The position numbers were made by a program, and so were the translations under genes. A stretch of DNA of 64,000 bases from Streptococcus hillyeri. Lineage in GTDB: Bacteria > Bacillota > Bacilli > Lactobacillales > Streptococcaceae. Positions within the stretch are counted from its first letter, which is position 1. Every line of letters starts with the position of its first letter. The stretch is taken from positions 27,215-91,214 of the forward strand of contig NZ_RCVM01000005.1 in assembly GCF_003686955.1 (NCBI RefSeq), read 5' to 3'. Below the pieces are notes generated by a model. It did no database searches and was not told the origin of the DNA. It saw only the letters and a list, made by a program, of their open reading frames with translations. Shown one piece after another: positions 29,177 through 41,028 of the stretch.

Positions 29177-30004
29177 TTAATAAATATCAGAACCAGTATT
29201 GGTATCTTCCATCATGCGCATGCTAATTTCAAAATCTTTGAGTTCTTGTTCGTTGAGCTTGCGTAGGGTTTCGTCTAGGGACAAATCAAATTTTTCTAAG
29301 GTTGCTTTAGCCTGAGATAAGCGTTCGTCAGCATTATAAAAATCTTTTGGTGATTGCTTGATTTTCAGGTAGCCAGAAAGAATATCCTTGAAACGATTCA
29401 TTTCACTCTCGTGAATGGCTAGCAATTCTGCCTTATTATCCATCTGTTCAATCTTATCTAGAATAACCCCGTGGTCTCTTTGAATATTACGGTAAATCGT
29501 CAGAAGTTCAGGAGCATTTTCAAGAAGTGATTTTTCTTCAGCAGAAGCAGCCTTGAGATCAGGAGCGATATCTAACCGTTTTAATTGTTTTTGAATGTCT
29601 GTGATAACATCAGTCGCTTTTTTATTCACACGTTTGTAGATGTTGAGGTCCATCTTATCTTTCAAAGCTTCGCTCTCGTCCCTGATATGTTCCACCTGAG
29701 GAAGCACCTCTCGGGCAAGTAGGGTGTACTGACCGTAGTCTTTATTGCTTAAATATTTTTCTAATAGTTTAACTTGACTATCTGTTTGGTGAATATCGTC
29801 TCTAAGATCTTGTAAGCGTAGGCTCGTGTTGCGTTTTTCTAAACTGGCTTGGCGTGTAGCTAGGCGATAAACTCCATAGCCGATAGCACCAACAACGACG
29901 ATTGGCAAGATTGACTTGATGAGAACAGCCAATAAAATGAGAAAGACAATACCTTTTAGAAAAACATTACCTGTATTGTTAGGATTTGAATGGTGATGGG
30001 ACAT
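29177..30004 (-). CDS. xpaC: XpaC-family membrane protein
   Basis: A 275-residue protein with a His/Asn-rich N-terminus, one strong membrane segment (about residues 14-45) and a long helical, coiled-coil cytoplasmic part. It matches the XpaC family (5-bromo-4-chloroindolyl phosphate hydrolysis proteins). The name comes from a colour-substrate phenotype; the biochemical function is not established. It always travels with telA, and does so here with a 12-base gap, so the two probably act together at the membrane. GGGAGTG serves as ribosome-binding site. The promoter must lie in the short stretch before the BOX-like element at 30182. Confidence 0.87.
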   Translation of the reverse strand: MSHHHSNPNNTGNVFLKGIVFLILLAVLIKSILPIVVVGAIGYGVYRLATRQASLEKRNTSLRLQDLRDDIHQTDSQVKLLEKYLSNKDYGQYTLLAREVLPQVEHIRDESEALKDKMDLNIYKRVNKKATDVITDIQKQLKRLDIAPDLKAASAEEKSLLENAPELLTIYRNIQRDHGVILDKIEQMDNKAELLAIHESEMNRFKDILSGYLKIKQSPKDFYNADERLSQAKATLEKFDLSLDETLRKLNEQELKDFEISMRMMEDTNTGSDIY

Positions 30005-30181
30005 CTTTGATACACTCCCAAATATAATTGTAGTATGATATTTATTCTATCGTAAAACTGAAGTAAGGACAAGATTTTACTCATGTTTCTGGGAAAAGTT
30101 CTTGTTTTTATGCTATATTAGATGGTATAGAGTAAATGTGATAGCAAATAGTCTATACCAAGATTTTCGTTGGTATAATTT

Positions 30182-30688
30182 ATACTTGTCAAAAATCAAA
30201 AATTACTTTTTTGCTTCTTTCTTAAAAGTGCGGACGCTCCAAAGGTCTGGGAGACCTTTGGAGGTGGGAAATAAGACGAACAGAGTTCGTCACAGTCGAT
30301 AAGGTTTGGGAAACCTTTTTAGGTGGGAAATAGAGCTGACGAAGTCAGTATCACAACCTCCTTTGGAGTTTTATTGCTAGATTTGAGCCTATCTCTATCG
30401 CAGTAGATGATTGGCTGTACTTGTCGACTACTCGACAGCGTCCAACCTAATCATCCTTGCGGGGGAACTACTACGAAATTGACTTTCAATTTCTGTAGTT
30501 CTCCCAAAAAGCCCGTTCTTATCAAGCCAATTCCCCTCGCTCTTTTATTTCTGAGCTTGGGCTAAAACTGTCCACTGGACAGTTTCACTAATAAGAATGC
30601 CACCACAGCGAAAGAAGCGCTGGGAAATTGATACCTTTATTGGTCCTTGAGTTTGCTCAATATGCTAATTTTGATTTTGGTTGAGTAT
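30182..30688 (-). repeat. BOX-like element 3 (type B, with duplicated hairpin module)
   Basis: In plus-strand order: end ATACTTGTCAAAAATC; hairpin CTCCAAAGGTCT/AGACCTTTGGAG; AGGTGGGAAAT; ACGAAC/GTTCGT; AAGGTTT/AAACCTT; AGGTGGGAAAT again; CTGAC/GTCAG; GATGATTGG/CCTAATCATC enclosing TGTCGA/TCGACA; a long GGGGAACTAC..GAAATTGA stem; the GTCCACTGGAC hairpin (30564-30585); end GATTTTGGTTGAGTAT. It fills the divergent gap between xpaC and the next gene, whose start codon is only 26 bases away. Confidence 0.82.
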
Positions 30689-30713
30689 TAGATCATTTGA
30701 GATAGGAGAGAGT

Positions 30714-31469
30714 ATGGATAATAAAAAGCAGGATTTTCAAATGCTTGGTAGGGAGTTAGACCAGGCAATGGAGCGTCGTTGGCTTGATGAAAAATTACCT
30801 CTTTATTTAAGGAAGAGGTTTATTGTTCTTATTGGGCTTTTGGTGATGGGCTTTCTGGTTATTAGGCTGGTGACGCCAAGTCGATTAACCTTTAAAAGTG
30901 TGTCTGAGTTACCGGCAAAAACGGCGCAGGAATTTCAATTCAAATGGACAGAAGAAAACTTTTCGGAACTTCGGAAAGGTACTACAATCAACGATGTGTT
31001 AGAAAGCTATGGTCGCCCATCGAGTAGTAGGGATTTGATAATCGCAGGAGATCCTGGTGTAGAATTAACCTATGATCAGGGAGCATTTTCAGGGCAGTTT
31101 AATCAAGGTGCTCTGATTACTTTGATTTTTAAAAATATTGACGAACCAATCCTAAGCTCTAAATCTTTTTATAGATTGCCTGTTTTGCCCTACACTGACC
31201 AAAAATCGGATACTGCTTCTGACGAATGGACAGAGAAAGTTGTGCAAGGGTTAAAAGTAGGAAGTACAGATGGGCTGGGTGGTGATACATTAGAAGATAT
31301 CCTAGATAAATACGGGTATCCTAAGTCTTACGAAACCTCAGGTTATAATGATGATAGGCAGATTATTATATCTTATCATTTTGAGAACCGTCACCTATAT
31401 TTAACCTTTTATAAGCAAAGTCAAGCGCAGGAATATCGTTTGTCACACAAGGAATGGAGATTGCAGTGA
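30714..31469 (+). CDS. Membrane-anchored protein with two BLIP/SmpA-like repeats
   Basis: A 251-residue protein not recognised by name. A charged cytoplasmic N-terminus (about 40 residues) is followed by one membrane segment (IVLIGLLVMGFLVIRLV), so the rest lies outside. The outer part has two related modules, each with the pattern F/EW..E....L..G......VL..YG.P, followed by a hydrophobic beta-rich stretch (LTYDQG, IISYHF). The pattern recalls BLIP-like or SmpA/OmlA folds, which bind proteins. ATG30714 has AGGAGA upstream; the longer frame starts inside the BOX-like end. The next gene overlaps by GTGA and is a paralogue. Confidence 0.7.
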   Translation: MDNKKQDFQMLGRELDQAMERRWLDEKLPLYLRKRFIVLIGLLVMGFLVIRLVTPSRLTFKSVSELPAKTAQEFQFKWTEENFSELRKGTTINDVLESYGRPSSSRDLIIAGDPGVELTYDQGAFSGQFNQGALITLIFKNIDEPILSSKSFYRLPVLPYTDQKSDTASDEWTEKVVQGLKVGSTDGLGGDTLEDILDKYGYPKSYETSGYNDDRQIIISYHFENRHLYLTFYKQSQAQEYRLSHKEWRLQ

Positions 31470-32371
31470 GTAAGAAAGTTAAAAAGAAGGAATCTTTTGG
31501 GAGTTTAGAAAAAGCACTCCATGTAGAGTTTGAAAGAGAATATCAGAAATCTCAAAAAATCAAAGCTTATGTTGGGTACGGCCTATTGGCTGTTTTTGGT
31601 CTTTTGATATTGATATGGCTGCAACGAAATCAATCAGATAAGAAAGTGGAAGATAAAAGTGTTGAGAAGGTTTATCAATTTAAGTCAGCTGATGTGACGA
31701 CCGAAAATTCAATAAATGAGTCAGAAATAAGGACGGATTTTACCAAGCAACTAATAGCGAGCGAAAAAGAATTTGATTTCAAATGGGGGATTGAGAATTT
31801 TTTATCCCTAGAGGTTGGAAATATATATGATGGTGGGGGCGCAACCTTAACAAAGGTGTTGCAGGATTATGGAAAACCTTCAGATGCTTATTTTTATGAC
31901 TCATATTTTGATGAAAGATCCCTTTACCTTACCTACGATTATGGCATCTATACTAACTTTGCTTACACTTCTGAGAAAGATCCTAGAGATCGGGGAGATA
32001 TCAATTTGAATTTTTACAAGAGTGGTGATGAGTATTATTTACAGTCAAAGGATGCTTATAGTTTAGAGGATGATGCCTATCCTGTAGCTGGGAAAGATGA
32101 TCCTAAATTTGAGTGGACCCTAGAGGAGTTTGGAAAGGTAACGGTGGGAGATGGCAATACCGGTGATGGAGGAGTTAGTTATGATGAGGTTATTGCTAAA
32201 TACGGGCTTCCAGACAAATCTCTCTTATCCCTTATAGGAAGTAAAGAGGTGCGACAAAGTCTTGAAATGGTTTATCTTAATGGCTATCAAGGACACGTTA
32301 GTTTTCGTTTATATAAACAGGAAGATGGTGTATTTCGGCTATTTGCCAAGGATACTGCGCTAAGTCAATGA
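31466..32371 (+). CDS. Membrane-anchored protein with two BLIP/SmpA-like repeats (paralogue)
   Basis: A 301-residue protein built like its upstream neighbour: Lys-rich N-terminus, one membrane segment (VGYGLLAVFGLLILIWL, about residues 36-52), a charged stalk, then two outer modules (FDFKWGIENFLSLEVG...YGKPSDAY and FEWTLEEFGKVTVG...YGLPDKS). I chose GTG31466, which overlaps the previous stop as GTGA and has GGAG 6 bases upstream; an in-frame ATG at 31454 abuts an AAGGA and is possible. The function is unknown. Two genes and four repeats of one fold suggest a surface-exposed binding role or a two-part complex. Confidence 0.7.
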   Translation: MSKKVKKKESFGSLEKALHVEFEREYQKSQKIKAYVGYGLLAVFGLLILIWLQRNQSDKKVEDKSVEKVYQFKSADVTTENSINESEIRTDFTKQLIASEKEFDFKWGIENFLSLEVGNIYDGGGATLTKVLQDYGKPSDAYFYDSYFDERSLYLTYDYGIYTNFAYTSEKDPRDRGDINLNFYKSGDEYYLQSKDAYSLEDDAYPVAGKDDPKFEWTLEEFGKVTVGDGNTGDGGVSYDEVIAKYGLPDKSLLSLIGSKEVRQSLEMVYLNGYQGHVSFRLYKQEDGVFRLFAKDTALSQ

Positions 32372-32452
32372 TAGGAATAGTTGAACCTCTTCACTCAACA
32401 CAAGGTTCGGAAATTTTATAAAACTCTCTTAAAAATAACAAAAAAATCGCTA

Positions 32453-33910
<1,458 letters not shown>

Positions 33911-34015
33911 GAAAAATTAAGCCAATCTTTATGTTATCTTAATATTGTTTGGTTATACTAGTATCATCCTAGAAATAGGGGACCTATCAATTTTCTTTTT
34001 CATATTAAATCTCCT

Positions 34016-34050
34016 AAAAATAGCTCTATCGTCGATAGGGCTATTTTTTT
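34016..34050 (+). terminator. Rho-independent terminator after purA
   Basis: AAAAATAGCTCTA pairs with TAGGGCTATTTTT (one wobble), T7 tail. Confidence 0.85.
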
Positions 34051-34066
34051 GCTCTCTAGAATAAGA

Positions 34067-34124
34067 TTGTCAATTGAGAGATAAGGAAGTATAATAAGGT
34101 TAACTAACATAGAAAGCGTTTGCC
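34067..34124 (+). promoter_or_regulatory. Promoter and cre-like site of the AraC-family gene
   Basis: TTGTCA (34067-34072), 17-base spacer, TATAAT (34090-34095). TAGAAAGCGTTTGCC (34110-34124) in the leader differs at two positions from the cre consensus WTGNAANCGNWNNCW, so CcpA repression by glucose is likely. Confidence 0.65.
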
Positions 34125-34151
34125 TATATACTAGTCAGATAGGAGAAGAGA

Positions 34152-35024
34152 ATGTCGAAACATGAATTAGTTGTGCCTACAAATAACTTACCAGCTTGGG
34201 TTTATTTGCACGAAGAGAATCAATCTACCTTTATTGAGCCTCACTGGCATTCGTCTGTCGAATTAAGTTATACGATAAGTGGGCATATTGCTAATTTTTT
34301 TATTGCTAACACTCCATATATGACTGAGCCAGGGACGATTTTGGTGGTTAATACGATGGAAGTTCATAGTATCAGAACCTATCGTTCGCCAGATGGTGAA
34401 TCTCGGGCGATTTCCATTATTTTTCCGTATAGTCTATTAAAAATGTATCAACCGGATATTAGTGACTATAAGATTCTTATTAACGATTTTTCTGGTGAAA
34501 AAGATTGCCGTTACGAGGCTTATTGTCAACTACAAGAAAAATTGAATGCCCTTGCGGATTGCTATCATGGGAAAGATACTTTACGGAAATCAATCTTGAT
34601 TTTAGAAATTTTGGAACTTCTACTCAAACATTTTTTGGTCAAGAGGCACTTATCTCTGTCAGATAGGAATGATGATAAGCAAAAAGAACGATTAAGCAAC
34701 ATTAAAAGTTTTTTAGAGGAAAATTACAGGGCAGAGATTACCTTAGATGATGTTGCGGAGCATTGCTATTTATCCAAGGAACACCTATCACGTTTTTTTA
34801 AGGAGCAGATGGCAATTACTGTATTTCAATATTTGAATTATATAAGGGCAAAGCACGCGAAGCCATTATTGTTGAAAACTAAGAAAACAGCAACTCAGAT
34901 TGCGCAAGAGTGTGGTTTTAGTGGGCTTAGAACGATGGATCGAGCATTGCAAAAAGTTTATGGTCTTTCATCTCGAGAACTAAGAAAGCAACATATCAAT
35001 CAGAGCCCAAAATCTGCTAAATGA
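34152..35024 (+). CDS. AraC-family transcriptional regulator
   Basis: A 290-residue regulator. The N-terminal half is a cupin-type sugar-sensing domain (EPHWHSSVELSYTISG, about residues 30-50). The C-terminal 100 residues contain two helix-turn-helix units (ITLDDVAEHCYLSKEHLSRFFKE, cut here into ITLDDVAEHCYL and SKEHLSRFFKE, and later TATQIAQECGFSGLRTMDRA), as in the HTH_18 family. Neighbouring ROK kinase, GH1 and PTS genes indicate that it controls beta-glucoside use; the inverted repeat at 37400-37418 is a possible binding site. It starts at ATG34152 with AGGAGA upstream. Confidence 0.88.
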   Translation: MSKHELVVPTNNLPAWVYLHEENQSTFIEPHWHSSVELSYTISGHIANFFIANTPYMTEPGTILVVNTMEVHSIRTYRSPDGESRAISIIFPYSLLKMYQPDISDYKILINDFSGEKDCRYEAYCQLQEKLNALADCYHGKDTLRKSILILEILELLLKHFLVKRHLSLSDRNDDKQKERLSNIKSFLEENYRAEITLDDVAEHCYLSKEHLSRFFKEQMAITVFQYLNYIRAKHAKPLLLKTKKTATQIAQECGFSGLRTMDRALQKVYGLSSRELRKQHINQSPKSAK

Positions 35025-35049
35025 AACAAGTCAAAGTTTAAATGACTTA

Positions 35050-35058
35050 TGGTATAGT
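35050..35058 (+). promoter_or_regulatory. Extended -10 promoter of the ROK gene
   Basis: TGG followed by TATAGT (35053-35058), with AAGGAGG and ATG35082 shortly after. It suggests separate transcription from the AraC-family gene. Confidence 0.5.
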
Positions 35059-35081
35059 CAATTGAGATAAAGGAGGAAATT

Positions 35082-35978
35082 ATGGCTTATTATTTAACAA
35101 TTGATGTCGGAGGTACTCACATTAAGTATGCCATCATGACAGAGGATGGTGAGCAAACAAAGCGTGGACACATTCCGACACCTCAAAATCAAGTTGAAGA
35201 TTTTTTGAATAGCATTTATGGTATTGTGGATGATTGCACAGAAGAGCTTTCAGGAATAGCGTTTAGTGTGCCAGGAAAGGTTGACACGTCAGAAGGTGTT
35301 ATCTATTTTGGCGGTGCTCTTCAATACCTAGATGGGTTGAGAATTGTTGATATTATGACTGAAAAATACCAGATTCCTGTTAGCGTGCAAAATGATGCTA
35401 AAGCAGCAGCTCTTGCAGAGCTTTGGAAAGGGAGTCTTAAGGGAATTCAAGATGGTGCTGTCATTGTGCTTGGTACAGGCGTTGGAGGCGGTATCATTCT
35501 TGATGGTAAATTGCGCCTAGGCCCACATTTCCAATCTGGAGAATTAAGTTTGTCTATCTTAGATGCTAGTAAAGATGGCTTTGACAAGATGGTAGGTTAT
35601 AGTGGTTCAGCTGTGAGAATGATTAGTCAAGTGAATGAGGCGCTAGGGCAGGAGGATGTGACGGACGGTTTATTGGCATTTGAGGCAATCAATAATAGAG
35701 ATGAAGTTGCCTATCCACTCTTTCAGAATTATTGTCGTCAGATTGCCTATCTTATTTTGAATCTACAAGCCTTTTTTGATCTAACTACCTACGCTATTGG
35801 AGGGGGAATCAGTTCTCAAGCTATCTTAGTTGATGAGATTCGTTATCAGTTTGACAGTTTCCTAGAAACAAATCCGGTGATGAAGTTAAATGTACCGAAA
35901 GTAGATATTGTAGCAGCTAAGTTTACTAATGATGCTAATTTATATGGTGCCCTCTTTCACCTTTTGTCAGTTAAATAG
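35082..35978 (+). CDS. ROK-family sugar kinase, likely beta-glucoside or glucose kinase
   Basis: A 298-residue ROK protein. The N-terminal ATP phosphate loop is TIDVGGTHIKYAI; the second ATP-contacting segment is VIVLGTGVGGGIILDGKL. The catalytic Asp is in QNDAKAAALAELW. The cysteine-rich zinc motif of many ROK kinases and repressors (CxCGxxGCxE) is absent; the equivalent stretch reads FQSGELSLSILDASKDG. There is no helix-turn-helix, so it is an enzyme rather than a NagC-type repressor. Zinc-free homologues include the cellobiose kinase BglK of Listeria. Here it could phosphorylate the non-phosphorylated glucose left by 6-phospho-beta-glucosidase. Confidence 0.85.
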   Translation: MAYYLTIDVGGTHIKYAIMTEDGEQTKRGHIPTPQNQVEDFLNSIYGIVDDCTEELSGIAFSVPGKVDTSEGVIYFGGALQYLDGLRIVDIMTEKYQIPVSVQNDAKAAALAELWKGSLKGIQDGAVIVLGTGVGGGIILDGKLRLGPHFQSGELSLSILDASKDGFDKMVGYSGSAVRMISQVNEALGQEDVTDGLLAFEAINNRDEVAYPLFQNYCRQIAYLILNLQAFFDLTTYAIGGGISSQAILVDEIRYQFDSFLETNPVMKLNVPKVDIVAAKFTNDANLYGALFHLLSVK

Positions 35979-35983
35979 ATTAT

Positions 35984-36013
35984 AAAGACCTCCGCTATGA
36001 TGGAGGTCTTTAT
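35984..36013 (+). terminator. Rho-independent terminator after ROK gene
   Basis: AAAGACCTCC/GGAGGTCTTT with an 8-base loop. Confidence 0.8.
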
Positions 36014-36027
36014 TGGGAACATCTGAT

Positions 36028-36348
36028 AAAGTCAATTAGTTTTTATTTAGTATTTTATTAGCACTTCTCCTAATGTGGTGTGGACGCTCAAAAGGTCTGG
36101 GAAACCTTTTGAGGTGGGAAATGAAGCTGACCAAGTCAGTGTCAGAACGTCCCCTACTACAGAGTTCCATTCCTTCTTGGCAAGCCTAGGTTTCCTTCGC
36201 TCCCAGGTTTCTAAGCTCAGGCTAAAACTGTCCACTGGACAGTTTCATTAATAAGAATACCGTCATGGCGAAAGAAGCCCTGGTAAATCAAGCCATTTAT
36301 TGGTTCTTGATTTGACTTAAACTGCTAATTTTGATTTTGAATGAGTAT
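36028..36348 (-). repeat. BOX-like element 4 (type A, short)
   Basis: Reverse orientation relative to element 1 and nearly identical to both of its flanks, but it lacks the central stems of about 180 bases. It keeps the AAAGTCAATTAG end, CTCAAAAGGTCT/AAACCTTTTGAG, the CCTAGG/CCCAGG stem around a GAGCGAAGG loop, the AAAACTGTCC/GGACAGTTT hairpin (36224-36245) and the GAATGAGTAT end. It lies between convergent genes. With the preceding terminator it explains the 35979-36410 gap. Confidence 0.82.
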
Positions 36349-36410
36349 GAAAATCAAAAACTTACAGGTGCAAATAGGATCGAGGACTATATATTGAGAT
36401 TCAGTTAGAT

Positions 36411-37310
36411 TTACTCTGTTTTTACAAGATAGCGCCTAAAGAAATTTAACTCATCCTGATTACATTGATTTGCCATTTCATCTCTGATATTACAGTGAAA
36501 AACATGGTGTTTTGGGTTATCAGGTGTTCCATAAATGTGAAATTCGTGTTCAATTCCTTTTGCGATGAGGTAACCGTCTAATCTAGTAGAATTATCCCGA
36601 AGAAAATCATCAGATGCCGTCATAATAAATAATGGGGGACAAGCAGTGGTGAGGTATTCTTCGGTGCGGAGCAATTCCCCATGTTTAGCAAGGCTTTCAT
36701 CTGTAAAGTAAGCTTCCGTTGCTCCTGAAATCGCACCGGGAAGGTGGAGGAAACTGCCACCGCAATTGATGGCTGCTGCCCTCAGAGTAAGATTTGGTTT
36801 CTCATATTTAAACAAGTTACGGAATTTCTCATTTGTCAGAATAGCAATATACTGAAGAGCCATTTGTCCGCCTGCACTATCTCCGACGATAAAGACATTA
36901 GTGAGGTCAAGCTGATAGCGTTCGGCATTTCCGCTTAACCAATGAATGGCAAGATTGATATCGTCTAATTCAGTTGGAAAGACAACTTCTGGGGCTAAAC
37001 GATAGGTAATATTAACAAAAGCAAAGTCCTCTTTGGCAAGGCTCATACCATAAAATTGGTAGGTTTCTTTAGTCCCATATACCCACCCACCTCCGTGAAT
37101 ATTGATAATAACAGGAAGTTTCCCTGTCTGTTTTTTAGGGCGATAAATGTCCAGTAAATGCCATTTAGAGTCAAATCCATATTGGAGATTGTCAAAGCGT
37201 TGCACTTCTGGAATAGTAGTTGGTAATCCCTGGTCTCGTTTTTCATCTCCTTTTTGGAACAAGTCGCGTAGTTGTTTTGCTAAAGCAATAATGTCATCTC
37301 GGTTACTCAT
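36411..37310 (-). CDS. Alpha/beta hydrolase (HSL-type esterase)
   Basis: A 299-residue cytoplasmic esterase of the hormone-sensitive-lipase group. The oxyanion motif HGGGWVYG, the nucleophile motif GDSAGG, an acid in TASDDFLRD and a C-terminal His in HHVFHC complete the usual machinery. There is no signal peptide. ATG37310 has AAGGAGG upstream; the longer frame is not supported. Its place opposite the GH1-PTS operon, and the second, secreted esterase at the far end of that operon, suggest removal of acyl groups from imported glycosides. Substrate not determinable from sequence. Confidence 0.88.
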   Translation of the reverse strand: MSNRDDIIALAKQLRDLFQKGDEKRDQGLPTTIPEVQRFDNLQYGFDSKWHLLDIYRPKKQTGKLPVIINIHGGGWVYGTKETYQFYGMSLAKEDFAFVNITYRLAPEVVFPTELDDINLAIHWLSGNAERYQLDLTNVFIVGDSAGGQMALQYIAILTNEKFRNLFKYEKPNLTLRAAAINCGGSFLHLPGAISGATEAYFTDESLAKHGELLRTEEYLTTACPPLFIMTASDDFLRDNSTRLDGYLIAKGIEHEFHIYGTPDNPKHHVFHCNIRDEMANQCNQDELNFFRRYLVKTE

Positions 37311-37399
37311 GGTAAACCTCCTTGTCAATAAAGATACCTCAATTATAGAAGATTGTCAGACGATACTGATTGTGATTTTTGATAAAAAAGAGGCGTTAG

Positions 37400-38990
<1,591 letters not shown>

Positions 38991-39004
38991 AAGGAGGACA
39001 TAAC

Positions 39005-40294
39005 ATGTCATTCATGGAGTCAATGCAATCAGGGCTTGAAAAAATCATGGGCCCTTTTGCTCAGAAGTTAAGTGAGAGTAAGATTATTTCTGCTTTAACA
39101 GCAGGGATGATGTCGTCTATGCCAATCACGCTAGGGGTGGCAGCATTTGCGATTTTGGGGAATTTACCTATTGGAATTTGGCAAGATTTTTTGACGACCA
39201 CTGGTATGGGGCAGCACATGCTTGATATTGTAGCTGGAACCTCTAGCCTACTGGCTATCTATATTGTACCGACCATTGCTTATTATTATGCTAAAAATGA
39301 AAAGGAAAATGGTTTGACAGCGGCTGTTCTTGCATTAGCGGCATTCATTGTTCTTCAACCGCAAAATATCTCCCTAGGAGAACAAACAGTAGCGGGTCTT
39401 CTCCAAACAAATCTTGGTAGTAATGGGATTTTCGTCGGAATGATTACGGCTGTGGTTATTGGGATGAGCTATTCTAAATTGATGAAACAAAACATCAAAT
39501 TGAAATTGCCATCATCAGTACCACCGAATGTTTCAGAATCGCTTAGTCCAACCTTTGTGGCGATGATTCTTTTTGCAGGTGTCTTTGTTGTACGATACCT
39601 AGCAGGGTTGACCCCTTATGGAAATATCTTTGATTTGGTGAGTAATGTGGTTGCAAAACCTGTTATGCTCTTTGGCGCAAATCCATGGTCATTGATTGCT
39701 TTCCACTGCTTCATGAATCTTTGCTGGTTCTTTGGTATCCACCCAGCGCCAATCTTGAGTGTCTATATCCCAGTATTGATGTCAGCAGGGACAGCTAATA
39801 CGGAAGCATTCTTAGCAGGAACTCCATCAGCTGAACTCCCATTCTTGACCTTCTCATTGCTTTATGGTTTCTGTTACATTGGTGGTACAGGAAGTACCCT
39901 CTCACTTGCATTTTCAATGTACACTGCGAAATCAGAGCGGTATAAAGTCTTTAGAAACATCGCTGTTGTGCCAAATATTTTCAATATCAATGAGCCTATG
40001 ATTTTTGGGATGCCAATCATGCTTAACCCAATATTCTTCATTCCAATGATTCTATCAAGTCTAGTGGGTGGCCTTATGGGTTACGTAGCTCTTGAATTCT
40101 TTGGTGTCGGCTCAGCTTTTAATCCAACAATTTCACTACCTTGGGTAATGCCTCCATTTATCGGTCCATTTATCACAGGTGGTTGGAAACTTGGCGTATC
40201 AATTATTGCTGTTATCTTTGTTCAAATGTTTGTTTGGTACCCATTCTTCAGAATTGCGGATAATCAAGCACTTAAAGAAGAACAAGCTGCTTAG
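39005..40294 (+). CDS. celB: PTS lactose/cellobiose-family IIC permease
   Basis: A 429-residue integral membrane permease with about ten hydrophobic segments, domain IIC only. It begins with the typical amphipathic helix (MQSGLEKIMGPFAQKLSESK) and contains MPITLGVAAFAILGNLP and the conserved NINEPMIFGMPIMLNP loop of the sugar site. It imports the beta-glucoside while IIB transfers the phosphate. The order GH1-IIC-IIB-IIA with 14, 27 and 9 base gaps indicates one operon. A short acidic tail (LKEEQAA) ends it. Exact sugar unknown; cellobiose-like is the best guess. Confidence 0.9.
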   Translation: MSFMESMQSGLEKIMGPFAQKLSESKIISALTAGMMSSMPITLGVAAFAILGNLPIGIWQDFLTTTGMGQHMLDIVAGTSSLLAIYIVPTIAYYYAKNEKENGLTAAVLALAAFIVLQPQNISLGEQTVAGLLQTNLGSNGIFVGMITAVVIGMSYSKLMKQNIKLKLPSSVPPNVSESLSPTFVAMILFAGVFVVRYLAGLTPYGNIFDLVSNVVAKPVMLFGANPWSLIAFHCFMNLCWFFGIHPAPILSVYIPVLMSAGTANTEAFLAGTPSAELPFLTFSLLYGFCYIGGTGSTLSLAFSMYTAKSERYKVFRNIAVVPNIFNINEPMIFGMPIMLNPIFFIPMILSSLVGGLMGYVALEFFGVGSAFNPTISLPWVMPPFIGPFITGGWKLGVSIIAVIFVQMFVWYPFFRIADNQALKEEQAA

Positions 40295-40321
40295 TCATGT
40301 TAAAAACGAAAGGAATGAAAT

Positions 40322-40624
40322 ATGAGAAATGTATTATTAGTTTGTGCTGCGGGTATGTCAACCTCACTTTTGATGAATAAAATGCGTGAGTATGCTGAAA
40401 GTATTAATTATGAAATTTCAGTAGAAGCTCACCCTGTCTCAGTTGTTGATGAAAAGGGAAAAGAGGCAGACGTTATCTTATTAGGACCACAAATTCGTTT
40501 CAACCTTAACAAAGTGAAGGGACTTTTCCCAGACAAGCCTGTTGAAGCTATGGATATTCAAGCCTACGGTACAATGAATGGGCAAAAGATTGTAGAGCAC
40601 GTTAAAACCCTTTTGGGAGATTAG
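40322..40624 (+). CDS. celA: PTS lactose/cellobiose-family IIB component
   Basis: A 100-residue cytosolic phosphocarrier. The phosphoacceptor Cys8 is in VLLVCAAGMSTSLL, the standard P-loop-like motif of IIB(Lac/Cel). It takes phosphate from IIA and passes it to the sugar bound at IIC. Length is typical. It starts after GAAAGGAA. Confidence 0.93.
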   Translation: MRNVLLVCAAGMSTSLLMNKMREYAESINYEISVEAHPVSVVDEKGKEADVILLGPQIRFNLNKVKGLFPDKPVEAMDIQAYGTMNGQKIVEHVKTLLGD

Positions 40625-40633
40625 GAGGCTTGT

Positions 40634-40951
40634 ATGGAAGGAATTGAATTAATCGCATTTCAAATTATTGCTTCTGTAGGCTCTGCTCGCTCATCGTACA
40701 TTGAAGCTATTCAAGCAGCTAAAGCGGGGAATTTTGAAGAAGCAGAAGCTCTTATTAAAGCAGGTGATCGTGAGTTCAATGAAGGTCATCATGCCCACGC
40801 CTCCTTGATTCAAAAAGAGGCGAACCAAGAGCAAGTTGACCTTAAGCTTCTTCTGATGCACGCAGAAGATCAACTCATGAGTGCAGAAGGTTTTAAAGTC
40901 ATTGCACAAGAATTTATTGATGTGTATGACCGATTTAGTAAGTTAGGATAA
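40634..40951 (+). CDS. celC: PTS lactose/cellobiose-family IIA component
   Basis: A 105-residue, all-helical protein that forms trimers in this family. The phosphoacceptor is His76 in MHAEDQLMSAE, with Asp79 as the metal-binding residue of the trimer core; HAEDQ replaces the more common HAQDH. GHHAHASLIQKEA lies upstream. It accepts phosphate from HPr. An intrinsic terminator follows at 40963. Confidence 0.93.
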   Translation: MEGIELIAFQIIASVGSARSSYIEAIQAAKAGNFEEAEALIKAGDREFNEGHHAHASLIQKEANQEQVDLKLLLMHAEDQLMSAEGFKVIAQEFIDVYDRFSKLG

Positions 40952-40962
40952 TGAGAAAACGG

Positions 40963-41004
40963 GGCTATTTCATTTGACAGTAATCAGATTGAAATAGCCT
41001 TTTA
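40963..41004 (+). terminator. Terminator after the PTS operon
   Basis: GGCTATTTCA/TGAAATAGCC, 10 bp, followed by TTTTAT. Confidence 0.75.
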
Positions 41005-41028
41005 TAGGATTGTTCAAGGAGTTAGGAT

